Source of the DNA: Acidobacteriaceae bacterium
GTDB lineage: Bacteria; Acidobacteriota; Terriglobia; Terriglobales; Acidobacteriaceae
Reading direction: 5' to 3'
Length of the DNA stretch: 64,000 nt
NCBI GenBank assembly: GCA_003131315.1
Contig: PKUV01000140.1
Coordinates: forward strand, 1 to 64,000
Numbering within the stretch: position 1 is the stretch's first letter; the number at the start of each line of letters is the position of its first letter. The notes below the pieces were generated by a model that worked only from the letters and a program-made list of their open reading frames with translations, was not told the origin of the DNA and made no database searches. The position numbers were made by a program, and so were the translations under genes. Shown piece by piece: positions 50,341-58,295 of the stretch.

Positions 50341-51072
50341 GTGTTCCCTCACAAAATTCTGATCATGACGGCGGTCATGGCTATGGCGGCGGTAGCTTCC
50401 GCCCAGACTCCTCCGGTCAGCGCCCAGCCTCCGATAAAAGTAAACGTCATCAACGTGTGCGCACCTTCGACCGAAGAGCAGAAGGAATTATCGTCGGCGC
50501 TGGCCAAGGTACCGGGCAAGCCGGCGTTCAGCAAAGATTATGAAGTGGCTCGCGGGCATTCCACACTCGACCAGAGCACTCCAATCCCCGGTATGCAGCC
50601 CTTACCGCCCGGTGCGGTCTCGGCGGCCGATTGGGTAAGGGTTCGGCGCGAGTTCCCCGGCGCCACCCTGTTCAGCAACGTCCAATACTCGTTGAGCGTG
50701 GATTCGACGAATATGGTGGAGACGCTCGTGCTGCGCGTGCGCGAGCCAAAAGATCTGATGCAGGTCTCGATCGAGGATAGTGCTTCCGCGGTTGCTTCCG
50801 CGACCGCGATGTTGTCCACCAGTACGCCGGTTTCGCGCGTCAAACTGGAGCGCTTTGGAAAATCGTCGGTGGCTCTGGCGCGGTGCTCGGGAGAAGAGGG
50901 AAGTCCGGCGAAGGACCAGAGCGCGTACGAGTCGATCTTCCGCGCCGCCTCTTCGATTATGGAGCGCTATCGCGACGCTCTCGGCGCACGCAAAATGGTG
51001 CCCGAGGAACTGGCTCGCATGGGCGTGGGAACTTCGACCAAGGCGGGCGCCGGCAGCAAGAAGAATCCGTAG
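50341..51072 (+). CDS. Hypothetical secreted protein
   Basis: 243 residues with a signal peptide (LIMTAVMAMAAVASAQT, cleavage near SAQ). The mature part has no known motif. It contains KVNVINVCAPSTEEQKELSS with a single Cys, a Ser-rich middle and a helical C-terminus (YESIFRAASSIMERYRDALG). It is probably periplasmic. The GTG start at 50341 is 20 nt after palindrome B3. trxB follows 76 nt downstream. No function is proposed. Confidence 0.75.
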   Translation: MFPHKILIMTAVMAMAAVASAQTPPVSAQPPIKVNVINVCAPSTEEQKELSSALAKVPGKPAFSKDYEVARGHSTLDQSTPIPGMQPLPPGAVSAADWVRVRREFPGATLFSNVQYSLSVDSTNMVETLVLRVREPKDLMQVSIEDSASAVASATAMLSTSTPVSRVKLERFGKSSVALARCSGEEGSPAKDQSAYESIFRAASSIMERYRDALGARKMVPEELARMGVGTSTKAGAGSKKNP

Positions 51073-51148
51073 GTTGTCCCGCCGGCTTTGCGGTCTGAAG
51101 CGAAATCTATTTTTCAGAATCTATCTACTGACACTGTTTCTTACTACT

Positions 51149-52078
51149 ATGGACATACGCAATGTTGTGATCATGGGCTCCGGATGTGCCGGTCACACCG
51201 CCGCCCTCTACACCGCCCGCGCCAACCTCAAGCCGCTGGTGATCGAAGGCCATGAACCGGGCGGACAATTATCGCTGACCACGTTGGTGGAAAACTTTCC
51301 CGGTTTTCCCGAAGGTATCCAGGGGCCGGAACTGATCGAGAACATGCGCAAGCAGGCGGCGCGCTTCGGCGCCGACTATCAAATGGGCCACGTGGTCAAA
51401 GCCGATTTGAGCAAACATCCGTTCGAGTTAAGCGTCGGCAAAGAGACCATTCAGACCCATACGCTCATCATCGCCAGCGGAGCATCGGCGCGCTGGCTCG
51501 GCCTGCCGAACGAACACGCGCTGATCGGCCACGGTGTTTCTTCCTGCGCTACTTGCGATGGCTTCTTTTTCTCCGGCAAGGAAATTGTGGTGATCGGCGG
51601 CGGCGACTCCGCCATGGAAGAAGCGACATTTCTGACGCGTTTCGCGAGCAAGGTGACACTCATCCATCGTCGCGAACAGTTTCGCGCTTCGAAAATCATG
51701 CTCGATCGCGCACGTTCTAATTCAAAGATCGCCTTTCTCACCGATACCGTGGTGGACGACGTTCTCGATGTCAGCAAGAAGGAAGTCACCGCGCTGCGTC
51801 TGCGCAATCTGAAGAGCGGCGAAAGCTGGGATTTCCCGGCGAGCGCAATGTTTCTTGGGATCGGCCACATCCCGAACGCCAAGATGTTCGAGGGCCAACT
51901 CGAAACCGATGCCGATGGCTACCTGGTGACGCAAAAGAATGTTTTCACGCGAGTGCCGGGTGTGTTCGCGTGCGGCGACGTGCAGGACCGCCGCTACCGC
52001 CAAGCCATTACTGCCGCTGGTTCCGGCTGCATGGCGGCTCTGGAAGTGGAGAAATTTCTGGAGGAGGAAGGGCACTGA
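51149..52078 (+). CDS. trxB: Thioredoxin reductase
   Basis: A 309-residue low-molecular-weight TrxB. The FAD site is VVIMGSGCAGHTAALYTARA and the redox pair is SCATCDGFFF. NADPH binding is VVIGGGDSAMEEATFLTRF followed by HRREQFRAS, and the second FAD motif is GVFACGDVQD. SGCAGHTA instead of the usual SGPAGYTA adds a Cys next to the FAD phosphate loop. It reduces thioredoxin with NADPH. The start is set at MDIRNVVIMG (51149); the ORF-track protein is extended in frame through the previous gene. A nonamer palindrome follows. Confidence 0.96.
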   Translation: MDIRNVVIMGSGCAGHTAALYTARANLKPLVIEGHEPGGQLSLTTLVENFPGFPEGIQGPELIENMRKQAARFGADYQMGHVVKADLSKHPFELSVGKETIQTHTLIIASGASARWLGLPNEHALIGHGVSSCATCDGFFFSGKEIVVIGGGDSAMEEATFLTRFASKVTLIHRREQFRASKIMLDRARSNSKIAFLTDTVVDDVLDVSKKEVTALRLRNLKSGESWDFPASAMFLGIGHIPNAKMFEGQLETDADGYLVTQKNVFTRVPGVFACGDVQDRRYRQAITAAGSGCMAALEVEKFLEEEGH

Positions 52079-52093
52079 CGGCGGATTGTGCAT

Positions 52094-52214
52094 CGCTACC
52101 GTCGAAATGCGCTACCACAGAGGTCACAGAGGTACACAGGGATACACAGAGGAAACCCCATGCATATCTTAATTCTCCTCTGTGTTCCTCTGTGCCTCCT
52201 GTGGTTAAGCTTTT
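52094..52214. repeat. Nonamer palindrome C4 between convergent trxB and AlkD-like gene
   Basis: The left side is GCTACCGTCGAAATGCGCTA followed by CCACAGAG, GTCACAGAG, GTACACAGG words. The right arm is TCCTCTGTGTTCCTCTGTGC to GGTTAAGCTTTT. The TTAA at its right end provides the TAA stop codon of the AlkD-like gene. The flank is shared with C5. Confidence 0.85.
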
Positions 52215-52945
52215 GTTCGTTCGCGCAACACTTGCTTCCGCGAGGCAACCGGCAGCGTCTCACAAGCGGTCCGCAACACAAGTCGTGGCGCATTTTGCCG
52301 AATTTTGATCAAGTAGGGCACGGTGCGCTTCGGATCGGCTTTGGCCGTCTCGCGCAAAAGCCAGCCCAATCCCTTCTGCACCATGTCGTCTTCGTCATTC
52401 AGCAATTGATTCGAAAGTCGCACGATCTGTTCAAAGAACCGCTGCTCGCGCGCTCCGCGGATCAGCGCCACACACGCCGCGCGCCGCCGCCAACGATTCG
52501 GCGACTTCGCCCAGAGGAAAACCTGGCGGCAACGGGCAGGATCGGCGGCCACCATCGGAGCCAGCAGATAATGCGCCAGCGCGTCGTGATCGGCCCAACT
52601 GGTTACACGGTCGAGCCATGAGGCGAAGAGCTGAAATTCCTTCTCGCCAAAGTTCTTCGTCTGTTTTTCGAGCAGGAGAACAGCCATCGCCTTCTCTGCA
52701 AGAATCCGGCCAGAGAAAAGTTGGTCGGCGACTTGCACCACGAAATCCATGCCCCGTTCTCGGGCGATGCTGCGCCGGAACCGCACCGCAAATTTTCTTA
52801 GTTCAGCCGTGTACCAGCCGCGCGATTGTATTTCTTCCTTGAAAAAGCGTTGCACGTCTTCCGAGTGCGGTGCCGACCCGCCATCCTTCAGCACGCGCCG
52901 GATGTGGTCGGCAATGTAGCTGGGCGTGATTTTGCTGTTGGACAT
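52205..52945 (-). CDS. AlkD-like DNA alkylation repair protein
   Basis: About 246 residues of HEAT-like helical repeats. FFKEEIQSRGWYTAELRKFA, LLEKQTKNFGEKEFQLFASW, VTSWADHDALAHYLLAPMV, FLWAKSPNRWRRRAACVALI and DEDDMVQKGLGWLLRETAKA fit the DNA alkylation repair (AlkD) family; the WxxxD...W and KGLGWLL stretches are conserved. Relatives excise 3-methyladenine-type bases from DNA. The start at MSNSKITPSY (52945) has AGGAG 5 nt upstream and is preferred over the ORF start at 53110. The last codons AAA-GCT-TAA lie in the border of palindrome C4. Confidence 0.88.
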   Translation of the reverse strand: MSNSKITPSYIADHIRRVLKDGGSAPHSEDVQRFFKEEIQSRGWYTAELRKFAVRFRRSIARERGMDFVVQVADQLFSGRILAEKAMAVLLLEKQTKNFGEKEFQLFASWLDRVTSWADHDALAHYLLAPMVAADPARCRQVFLWAKSPNRWRRRAACVALIRGAREQRFFEQIVRLSNQLLNDEDDMVQKGLGWLLRETAKADPKRTVPYLIKIRQNAPRLVLRTACETLPVASRKQVLRERTKA

Positions 52946-53066
52946 CTTCTCCTCATGCAGCAACGGCGTTCTCCGCCTGTCAGTTTGCGAAGAGTTGCTC
53001 ATGATAAAGGGAGTGCCAAGCGAGTGCTGTGATCTGGCGTCACAGTGATATGGTCGCGGGAGCGGC

Positions 53067-54467
53067 TTACTTTGTGGGAGGTGTGCCGCCTGTCCGCAGA
53101 GTTTTGTCATAAATCCAAAGCAGCGCCGCGGTGGCTAGGCCGACCGCAGTGACGCTCCACCAGATCCGCGCCGGTTGATGAGTGACTTCTCCGAAGTGGT
53201 GAACCAGGGTGCCGCCAAACCAGCCACCGATCAGCGATCCAATTCCGATCGGCAGGAACGCGAAGCCCATGTAAGTGCCCTGCTGTCCGGGAGGCGCGAG
53301 GCGCGAGATGTATTCGTAATAGCGAGGAGATTGAATGATTTCGCCGAGCGCCAGCACAAACAGGGAAAGCACCGCGCCCCAGAGCGTCGGCCGCAGGGCG
53401 AGGATCACCCACGAAACAGAAGTGATCACCGTGCCCAGAATCACGGCCTGAAATGCGGGGATCTTGCGAGTCAGATAATTCACCGCGAGCGTGAGGCAGA
53501 TCACGGTTAGCCCATCAGTTACCAGGATGATTTCGACGTTAGCGTTGGAGTTGATGTAGCCGTGAATGTAGCCGGGCAAACTGATGTACTGCTGCCAGAA
53601 CACCACCCAGTAGCCGGCAAAAAGCACGAGGAACCACATAAAGCGGCTGATCCCTGCGAGCACGAGAATGAGCAGCGCGCTCCATATCCACCAAGGTATG
53701 GTGTATCTCGGATAGATCAACAAACCGATGCGCAGCACCAGCGCGATCAGCAGCACCGGCAGGACCAGCCTGTAATTGCCCACTACGACGCAGAAGTTCC
53801 GCGCGACCGTCGCGATCGACGGGGGAGGCGCATCCCCGGGCTTGCGCGGTTCGCGGAAGAAGAAGATGACCACAAAGAACATCGCGAAGACGCTGACTGC
53901 CGCAATGCGGTAAACATTCTCAACTCCCAGGTGGCGATGGGCCCAGGAAGCGAATAGCGGTCCAAGGGCTCCGCCGATGTTGACCATTGTGTAGTAAATC
54001 GAGTAGCCGATGGAGCGGACGTTTTCCTTTGAGGCTCGCGCGGTGGTGCCTACCACGCAAGGCTTCACCAGCGAGATGCCGAGCGCGGGGAGGATGAGAA
54101 TGCAGCCGACAAACAATCCCAGCGGCACCGCGTTGCGCACCGGCGCCAGCCATGACGCTCCAATCGATCCGATCAAGAAATAGGCTGCGGCCAGGATGAG
54201 GTAGGCCATCGAAAGAGCGCGGCGAAAGCCGAGGCGATCGGCGGCGGCTCCTCCGAAGATGGCGAGAAACCATACCATGCCACCGAACAAGCCCGTCAGA
54301 GTCCCGGTTTGCTCAGTCGAGAAATTCAGCTTCTCCTGCAGATACAGGGCAAGAGAAGCAAAAGCCCCATAGTAGGAAAGGCGTTCGAATATCTCGGTGA
54401 TGTTTGCGACCCAGAAGGGCCGCTCAAAGCCGGACCGAATTTCCTGCAAACGTTCGGAGAAGGTCAA
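53067..54467 (-). CDS. POT/PTR-family peptide transporter (MFS)
   Basis: 466 residues with about 12 membrane helices. The N-terminal NITEIFERLSYYGAFASLAL is the ExxERFxYYG signature of proton-coupled oligopeptide transporters, and GAAADRLGFRRALSMAYLIL is the MFS loop 2-3 motif. The FYTxINxGSL-type motif appears as YYTMVNIGGALGP. It should import di- or tripeptides with protons. The gene is leftward, between the AlkD-like gene and yggU; the short gap to yggU (21 nt) suggests co-transcription with it. Confidence 0.88.
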   Translation of the reverse strand: MTFSERLQEIRSGFERPFWVANITEIFERLSYYGAFASLALYLQEKLNFSTEQTGTLTGLFGGMVWFLAIFGGAAADRLGFRRALSMAYLILAAAYFLIGSIGASWLAPVRNAVPLGLFVGCILILPALGISLVKPCVVGTTARASKENVRSIGYSIYYTMVNIGGALGPLFASWAHRHLGVENVYRIAAVSVFAMFFVVIFFFREPRKPGDAPPPSIATVARNFCVVVGNYRLVLPVLLIALVLRIGLLIYPRYTIPWWIWSALLILVLAGISRFMWFLVLFAGYWVVFWQQYISLPGYIHGYINSNANVEIILVTDGLTVICLTLAVNYLTRKIPAFQAVILGTVITSVSWVILALRPTLWGAVLSLFVLALGEIIQSPRYYEYISRLAPPGQQGTYMGFAFLPIGIGSLIGGWFGGTLVHHFGEVTHQPARIWWSVTAVGLATAALLWIYDKTLRTGGTPPTK

Positions 54468-54488
54468 ACATGGCTCCTGATGCTGATT

Positions 54489-54776
54489 TCAGATTTTCAA
54501 ACGCCGCCGGACTTCCTCTGCCGACAAACCCGCCACACGGACCACTTTATTCCGGCTGCTCTGGCCGGCTGCAATAGTAACGGAGGAATGCGGTACCTTC
54601 AAAAATTTTGCGAAAAAATCAATGCAGGCCTCGTTGGCCTTGCCGTCCACAGGAGGGGCGGTGAGGGCGAGTTTCAGCGCGTCGCCTACTTCGCCGGTGA
54701 TGGCATTCTTCTTCGCGCGCGGGTGGACTCTTACCGCGAAGGTCGCGCCGGTGGGCGAATTTTGAATTGCTACCAT
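54489..54776 (-). CDS. yggU: YggU family protein (DUF167)
   Basis: 95 residues matching DUF167: TFAVRVHPRAKKNAITGEVG, LKLALTAPPVDGKANEACID and FFAKFLKVPHSSVTIAAGQS with SRNKVVRVAGLS. The family is small, cytoplasmic and of unknown function, and is often linked to yggS as here. The start ATG lies in the flank of palindrome C5 (GCTACCATCGAAAAGCGCTA), so its leader is repeat-derived. No good ribosome-binding site is visible. Confidence 0.92.
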   Translation of the reverse strand: MVAIQNSPTGATFAVRVHPRAKKNAITGEVGDALKLALTAPPVDGKANEACIDFFAKFLKVPHSSVTIAAGQSSRNKVVRVAGLSAEEVRRRLKI

Positions 54777-54880
54777 CGAAAAGCGCTACCACAGGGGCCA
54801 CAGAGGTACACAGGGGAAACCTGACAACATTTCTTAGATTTTCCTCTGTGTTCCTCTGTGGCCCCTGTGGTTAAGCTTTT
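54770..54880. repeat. Nonamer palindrome C5 between yggS and yggU
   Basis: The left flank GCTACCATCGAAAAGCGCTA resembles that of C4, then CCACAGGG, GCCACAGAG, GTACACAGG. The right arm TTCCTCTGTGTTCCTCTGTG ends in GGTTAAGCTTTTG, identical over 13 nt to C4. It supplies the TAA stop of yggS. Confidence 0.85.
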
Positions 54881-55575
54881 GCTCTCTCCCCGAAGATCGC
54901 CGTCCCGACGCGCACACACGTCGCTCCCTCTTCAATCGCGACTTCGAAATCATGCGACATGCCCATGGAAAGAACAGACGTGCCGATTTTCGGCAGCTCA
55001 CGGGCGGCGATGCTGTCCCGAATCTGACGGAGTTGGCGGAAATAGGGTCGCGAGCCCTCGGGATCTTCTGTGTACGGCGGGACGGTCATCAGGCCGTGAA
55101 TTTTCAGATTTCCCCATCGCGGCCCGCCGCGCAGAATCTGCTCCAGTTCCTCCGAGCCTGGTGCGACTCCGTTTTTTGCCTGCTCGCCACCCACATTGAT
55201 CTCGATCAGGACGGATAACGTCTTGCCCGCGCTTTCCGCGAACGCATTCAGCTTCTCCGCCATCCGCACTGAGTCAACTGAATCCACCGCGTCAAACAAC
55301 TCCGTCGCCTTCGCGGCCTTATTTGTCTGCAGATGTCCGATCAGGTGCCATTCGGCGTCAGGCAAGTCGCGCAGAGCATTCGCCTTTCCGGCAAACTCCT
55401 GCACCCTGTTCTCGCCGAAAACGCGCAGCCCAGCAGCGTACGCATCGCGGATGCTCTCGACCGGAAAAGTCTTGCTCACGGCCATCAGAGTGATGTCAGC
55501 GGGATTGCGCCCGGCACGGCGGGCGGCCGCTGCGATCTGCTCGCGGATCTGCGCGATGTTTTCGGCAATGGACAC
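54871..55575 (-). CDS. yggS: PLP homeostasis protein YggS
   Basis: About 234 residues, the usual length for the YggS/PLPBP family, fold III PLP-binding. The PLP lysine lies in ITLMAVSKTFPVESI. FGENRVQEFAGK, EWHLIGHLQTNKA and SVLSMGMSHDFEVAIEEGAT with VRVGTAIFGER are all conserved. The protein keeps free PLP and amino-keto acid pools balanced. GTG 55575 is chosen; TTG 55581 is an alternative. Neither has a ribosome-binding site, because the leader is a nonamer-repeat arm. The stop TAA is part of palindrome C5. Confidence 0.94.
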   Translation of the reverse strand: MSIAENIAQIREQIAAAARRAGRNPADITLMAVSKTFPVESIRDAYAAGLRVFGENRVQEFAGKANALRDLPDAEWHLIGHLQTNKAAKATELFDAVDSVDSVRMAEKLNAFAESAGKTLSVLIEINVGGEQAKNGVAPGSEELEQILRGGPRWGNLKIHGLMTVPPYTEDPEGSRPYFRQLRQIRDSIAARELPKIGTSVLSMGMSHDFEVAIEEGATCVRVGTAIFGERAKA

Positions 55576-55583
55576 TGACAAGA

Positions 55584-55623
55584 TTTAACCACAGCGGACA
55601 CAGAGGAGCACGGAGGAAGGCAA
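55584..55623. repeat. Single nonamer arm C6 upstream of yggS
   Basis: TTAACCACAGCGGACACAGA followed by GGAGCACGGAGG: the canonical left arm of the CACAG family without a matching right arm. It lies 3 nt from the yggS TTG codon. Confidence 0.7.
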
Positions 55624-55630
55624 CAACGAA

Positions 55631-55710
55631 GAAGTCAGAATGCAGAAGCAGCACCCGCTCGCACACGCAGGTTTTCACCTCTGCAATCTGACCTCGAACC
55701 TCTGACCTCA
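55631..55710. repeat. Heptad palindrome B4 overlapping the OPT stop codon
   Basis: Words on the left: AAGTCAG, AATGCAG, AAGCAG. The right arm reads back as AGGTCAG, AGGTTCG, AGGTCAG, ATTGCAG, AGGTG. Read leftward, the stop TGA of the OPT gene is the first three bases of TGAGGTCAGAGG, so the element begins on the stop codon. Confidence 0.8.
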
Positions 55711-57774
55711 CATAATCGCAGTCGGCGGCGCCGGATCCTCGGGCCGGCCGGCGTTGGCCAGCGGAACTCGGATCATGACAATCGCCAGCACGGCGAGTGC
55801 GCCTAGTGCCAGAAGAAATGGAGGCGTCCACTTGAACAACGTCACGTCGTGGCCAGAGCCCACCAGGCCCGCGATGAGCAGGCCGCACAGCGCTTCGCCC
55901 GCGATCAGACCCGAGGCCGTCAGGACGCCGGAGTTTTCCACGCGCGCCTTCTGGGCATCGTTAAGGCCACGGCGATCGCGCAATTTGTCGGTGATCCAGC
56001 GAATCACGCCTCCGAGAAAGATGGCAAAGGTTGTGCCTAACGGCAGATACATGCCGACCGCGAAGAGCATCACGCTCTTCACCTCGATCATGATCATCGC
56101 CAGTCCCAGCAGGATGCCAACGATCACCAGCGGCCACGCCATGTCGCCGCCCACGATTCCCTTGGACAGCATGGCCATGAGTCCCGCCTGCGGAGCCGGG
56201 AGCGCCGGGCTGCCGAAGGTGTACGCCTTGGCAAGGATCGCGATCGGGAAGAACAGGACGAGCGATGCCACGACGATGCCGAGAAGATCTCCGATCTGCA
56301 TCTTGGAGGGCGTGCCGCCGAGAATGTGTCCGACCTTCAAGTCCTGGAGCATCTCACCCGCCACAGCGGATGAAACGCACACCACTGCTGCTACTCCAAG
56401 TACCGCTGCCACTCCACCCGTTCCGGAAACGCCAAGCGCGACCATGAGAAGCGCAGCAATCACTAGCGTGCACAGCGTGAGCCCTGAGACTGGATTGTTC
56501 GAGGATCCGATCATGCCGACCAAGTTCCCAGAAACGGCGGCAAAGAAAAATCCGACGATGATCATCACGCCGGCTGCGACCAGGGAGCCGGACAGAATGG
56601 TGGAAGTCGACAGATTGCCTGCTCCGCTGATGAAATAGTGGTAGAGCAGAATCATGGCCACGAATACGACGGCGATGCCGGCAAATACTGCCTTGGCGGG
56701 CAAATCTCGCTCAGTGCGATTTGTAGCGGCTTGCACTGCCGCCGACTTTTTCAAATCGGAAACGGCGCGGCCCATGCCGAGGGCCAATTGCTTGCGCATC
56801 TTGAACAGCGTGTAGGTCGCGCCCACGAGCATCCCGCCCACCGCGATCGGCCGCACAATCGAGAAGTAGATGGCTTGTGCCAACAGAGGCCATGCGATGG
56901 TTTGTCCCTCGGGCATTGACGCCTGGATGTACGGACCAATGGTGAAGGTTAGGAGTGGAACCAACAGGCCCCATGCCAGCACGCCTCCGGCGAAGTTCAA
57001 GGCGGCCAGTCTTGGGCCAATGATGTATCCCACGCCAAGATAGGCAGGGCTAATGTCGGGTGCCGTTAACAGCGTGGCGCCACCGGTGATCGTCGTAGCC
57101 ACGTTTGGATTCGTACTGGTGCGGAGCAGCAACTTCTTTCCCAGGTCGCTGATCTTCATGGGGAAAGTGTTGCTGGGATTGAAAACATTGACTGCTCCCA
57201 GCAGATACATGAACGCGCCGAAGCCCATGTTGGCAAACAGAATCTTCGCGGCCTTGGCTCCCTGTTGTCCGGCCTTGTGAATCTCGGAGGCGGCCACGGA
57301 TTCGGGAAACGGCAGGTCGGGATCCTCGACCATCACGCGGCGCAAGAGGGTCACGAACAGGATGCCCAGCGTGCCCCCGATCATCATCAGGGCTACGGAT
57401 TTCCAGTATTCGGGTGTTCTGAAATCCGGCGTCAGTGTCGGCCACAGACCGGCCATCACAAAGGCAGGGATGGTGAATATTGCGCCCGCCGCCACCGACT
57501 CGCCAATCGAGCCCACGGTTCGCGCGATGTTTTCTTCGAGCAGTGAACCCTTCATCAACCGCAGCAGTGCCATCGAGATGACGGCTGCCGGATAGGTCGC
57601 GGCAATCGTCATCCCCGCCTTGAGACCGAGGTACGCGTTCGCAGAGCCGAGTAGGGCGGTCAAGAACAGGCCGATCAGTACGGCCCGGAAGGTAAACTCC
57701 TTCATTTCCATCGATTCCGGAACATAGGGGCGATGCTTGCGGGGGGCTTCAGTATTCGCCGCAGGGGTGCTCAT
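55708..57774 (-). CDS. OPT family oligopeptide transporter
   Basis: 688 residues with 14-16 hydrophobic segments. The OPT signature regions are present: EFTFRAVLIGLFLTALLGSA with NAYLGLKAGMT near the N-terminus, DLPFPESVAASEIHKAGQQG and GAATLLTAPDISPAYLGVG-like sequence in the middle. Bacterial OPT members of this size import oligopeptides or, in the YSL branch, metal chelates; the substrate cannot be fixed. It lies upstream of yggS and yggU on the same strand. 57775-57966 is a divergent promoter gap without a gene. Confidence 0.92.
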   Translation of the reverse strand: MSTPAANTEAPRKHRPYVPESMEMKEFTFRAVLIGLFLTALLGSANAYLGLKAGMTIAATYPAAVISMALLRLMKGSLLEENIARTVGSIGESVAAGAIFTIPAFVMAGLWPTLTPDFRTPEYWKSVALMMIGGTLGILFVTLLRRVMVEDPDLPFPESVAASEIHKAGQQGAKAAKILFANMGFGAFMYLLGAVNVFNPSNTFPMKISDLGKKLLLRTSTNPNVATTITGGATLLTAPDISPAYLGVGYIIGPRLAALNFAGGVLAWGLLVPLLTFTIGPYIQASMPEGQTIAWPLLAQAIYFSIVRPIAVGGMLVGATYTLFKMRKQLALGMGRAVSDLKKSAAVQAATNRTERDLPAKAVFAGIAVVFVAMILLYHYFISGAGNLSTSTILSGSLVAAGVMIIVGFFFAAVSGNLVGMIGSSNNPVSGLTLCTLVIAALLMVALGVSGTGGVAAVLGVAAVVCVSSAVAGEMLQDLKVGHILGGTPSKMQIGDLLGIVVASLVLFFPIAILAKAYTFGSPALPAPQAGLMAMLSKGIVGGDMAWPLVIVGILLGLAMIMIEVKSVMLFAVGMYLPLGTTFAIFLGGVIRWITDKLRDRRGLNDAQKARVENSGVLTASGLIAGEALCGLLIAGLVGSGHDVTLFKWTPPFLLALGALAVLAIVMIRVPLANAGRPEDPAPPTAIM

Positions 57775-57966
57775 AGGGTCCTCGTGGTCACTAGGGATTT
57801 CATTGCCGATTCACAGTAGCAGCGACGGCGCACCTTAACATGCCGAAAGGCAGCTTTACAAGTGCAGCGCTCACTTAGGAAAGGTGGGTGAGCGGAGACC
57901 GCATCTTTATATCCGCAACTTTGCATCTTAACCAGGGTTAGAATGGTCCTGTCCTGGAGGTATTTT

Positions 57967-58242
57967 GTGACTCCCCTTGCCAGCCCGTCTTGGAGCCGGT
58001 TTTTCGAGGAATTCCACTGCCGGGGATGTGGCGCACAAGAAGCATATCGCTCCCGCCCTCGCGGTTTCTTTGAGAAGCATGTGCTTCCGCTTTTGTTACT
58101 GCAAACGGTCCGCTGTGGGCGCTGCGATCAACGGGGCTACGTCTTGCGGACGATTCCGGCGCTCGAACGCGTTCAGCCCGACCGCAAGCAGTCACAGAGT
58201 CAACCGCCGAACGGTTCGAAGTCCGATAGCCGCGTTGCATAG
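57967..58242 (+). CDS. Small zinc-ribbon protein
   Basis: About 91 residues. Two CxxC pairs (FHCRGCGAQE and VRCGRCDQRG) flank a basic hydrophobic stretch (FFEKHVLPLLLLQTVRC), the pattern of short zinc-ribbon proteins I recall from acidobacterial genomes. The GTG start at 57967 has CTGGAGG 7 nt upstream, far better than the ATG at 57943 used by the ORF track. The C-terminal 30 residues are polar. Function is unknown; possibly membrane-associated or nucleic-acid-binding. It precedes comF on the same strand. Confidence 0.7.
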   Translation: MTPLASPSWSRFFEEFHCRGCGAQEAYRSRPRGFFEKHVLPLLLLQTVRCGRCDQRGYVLRTIPALERVQPDRKQSQSQPPNGSKSDSRVA

Positions 58243-58295
58243 GGCGTGCACCGCGGCTATACTGACGAAGTGTAGCCCGGCGAAGCGTCATCGGC

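Noticed and set aside
50780-51148. N-terminal extension of the trxB ORF
   Set aside because: Overlaps the preceding secreted-protein gene in another frame. TrxB homology starts at MDIRNVVIMG.
49481-57850. Shared CACCTTAACRTGCCGA at about 49487 and 57832
   Set aside because: Two copies of a 16-mer with no common context or structure; could be chance or a repeat remnant.
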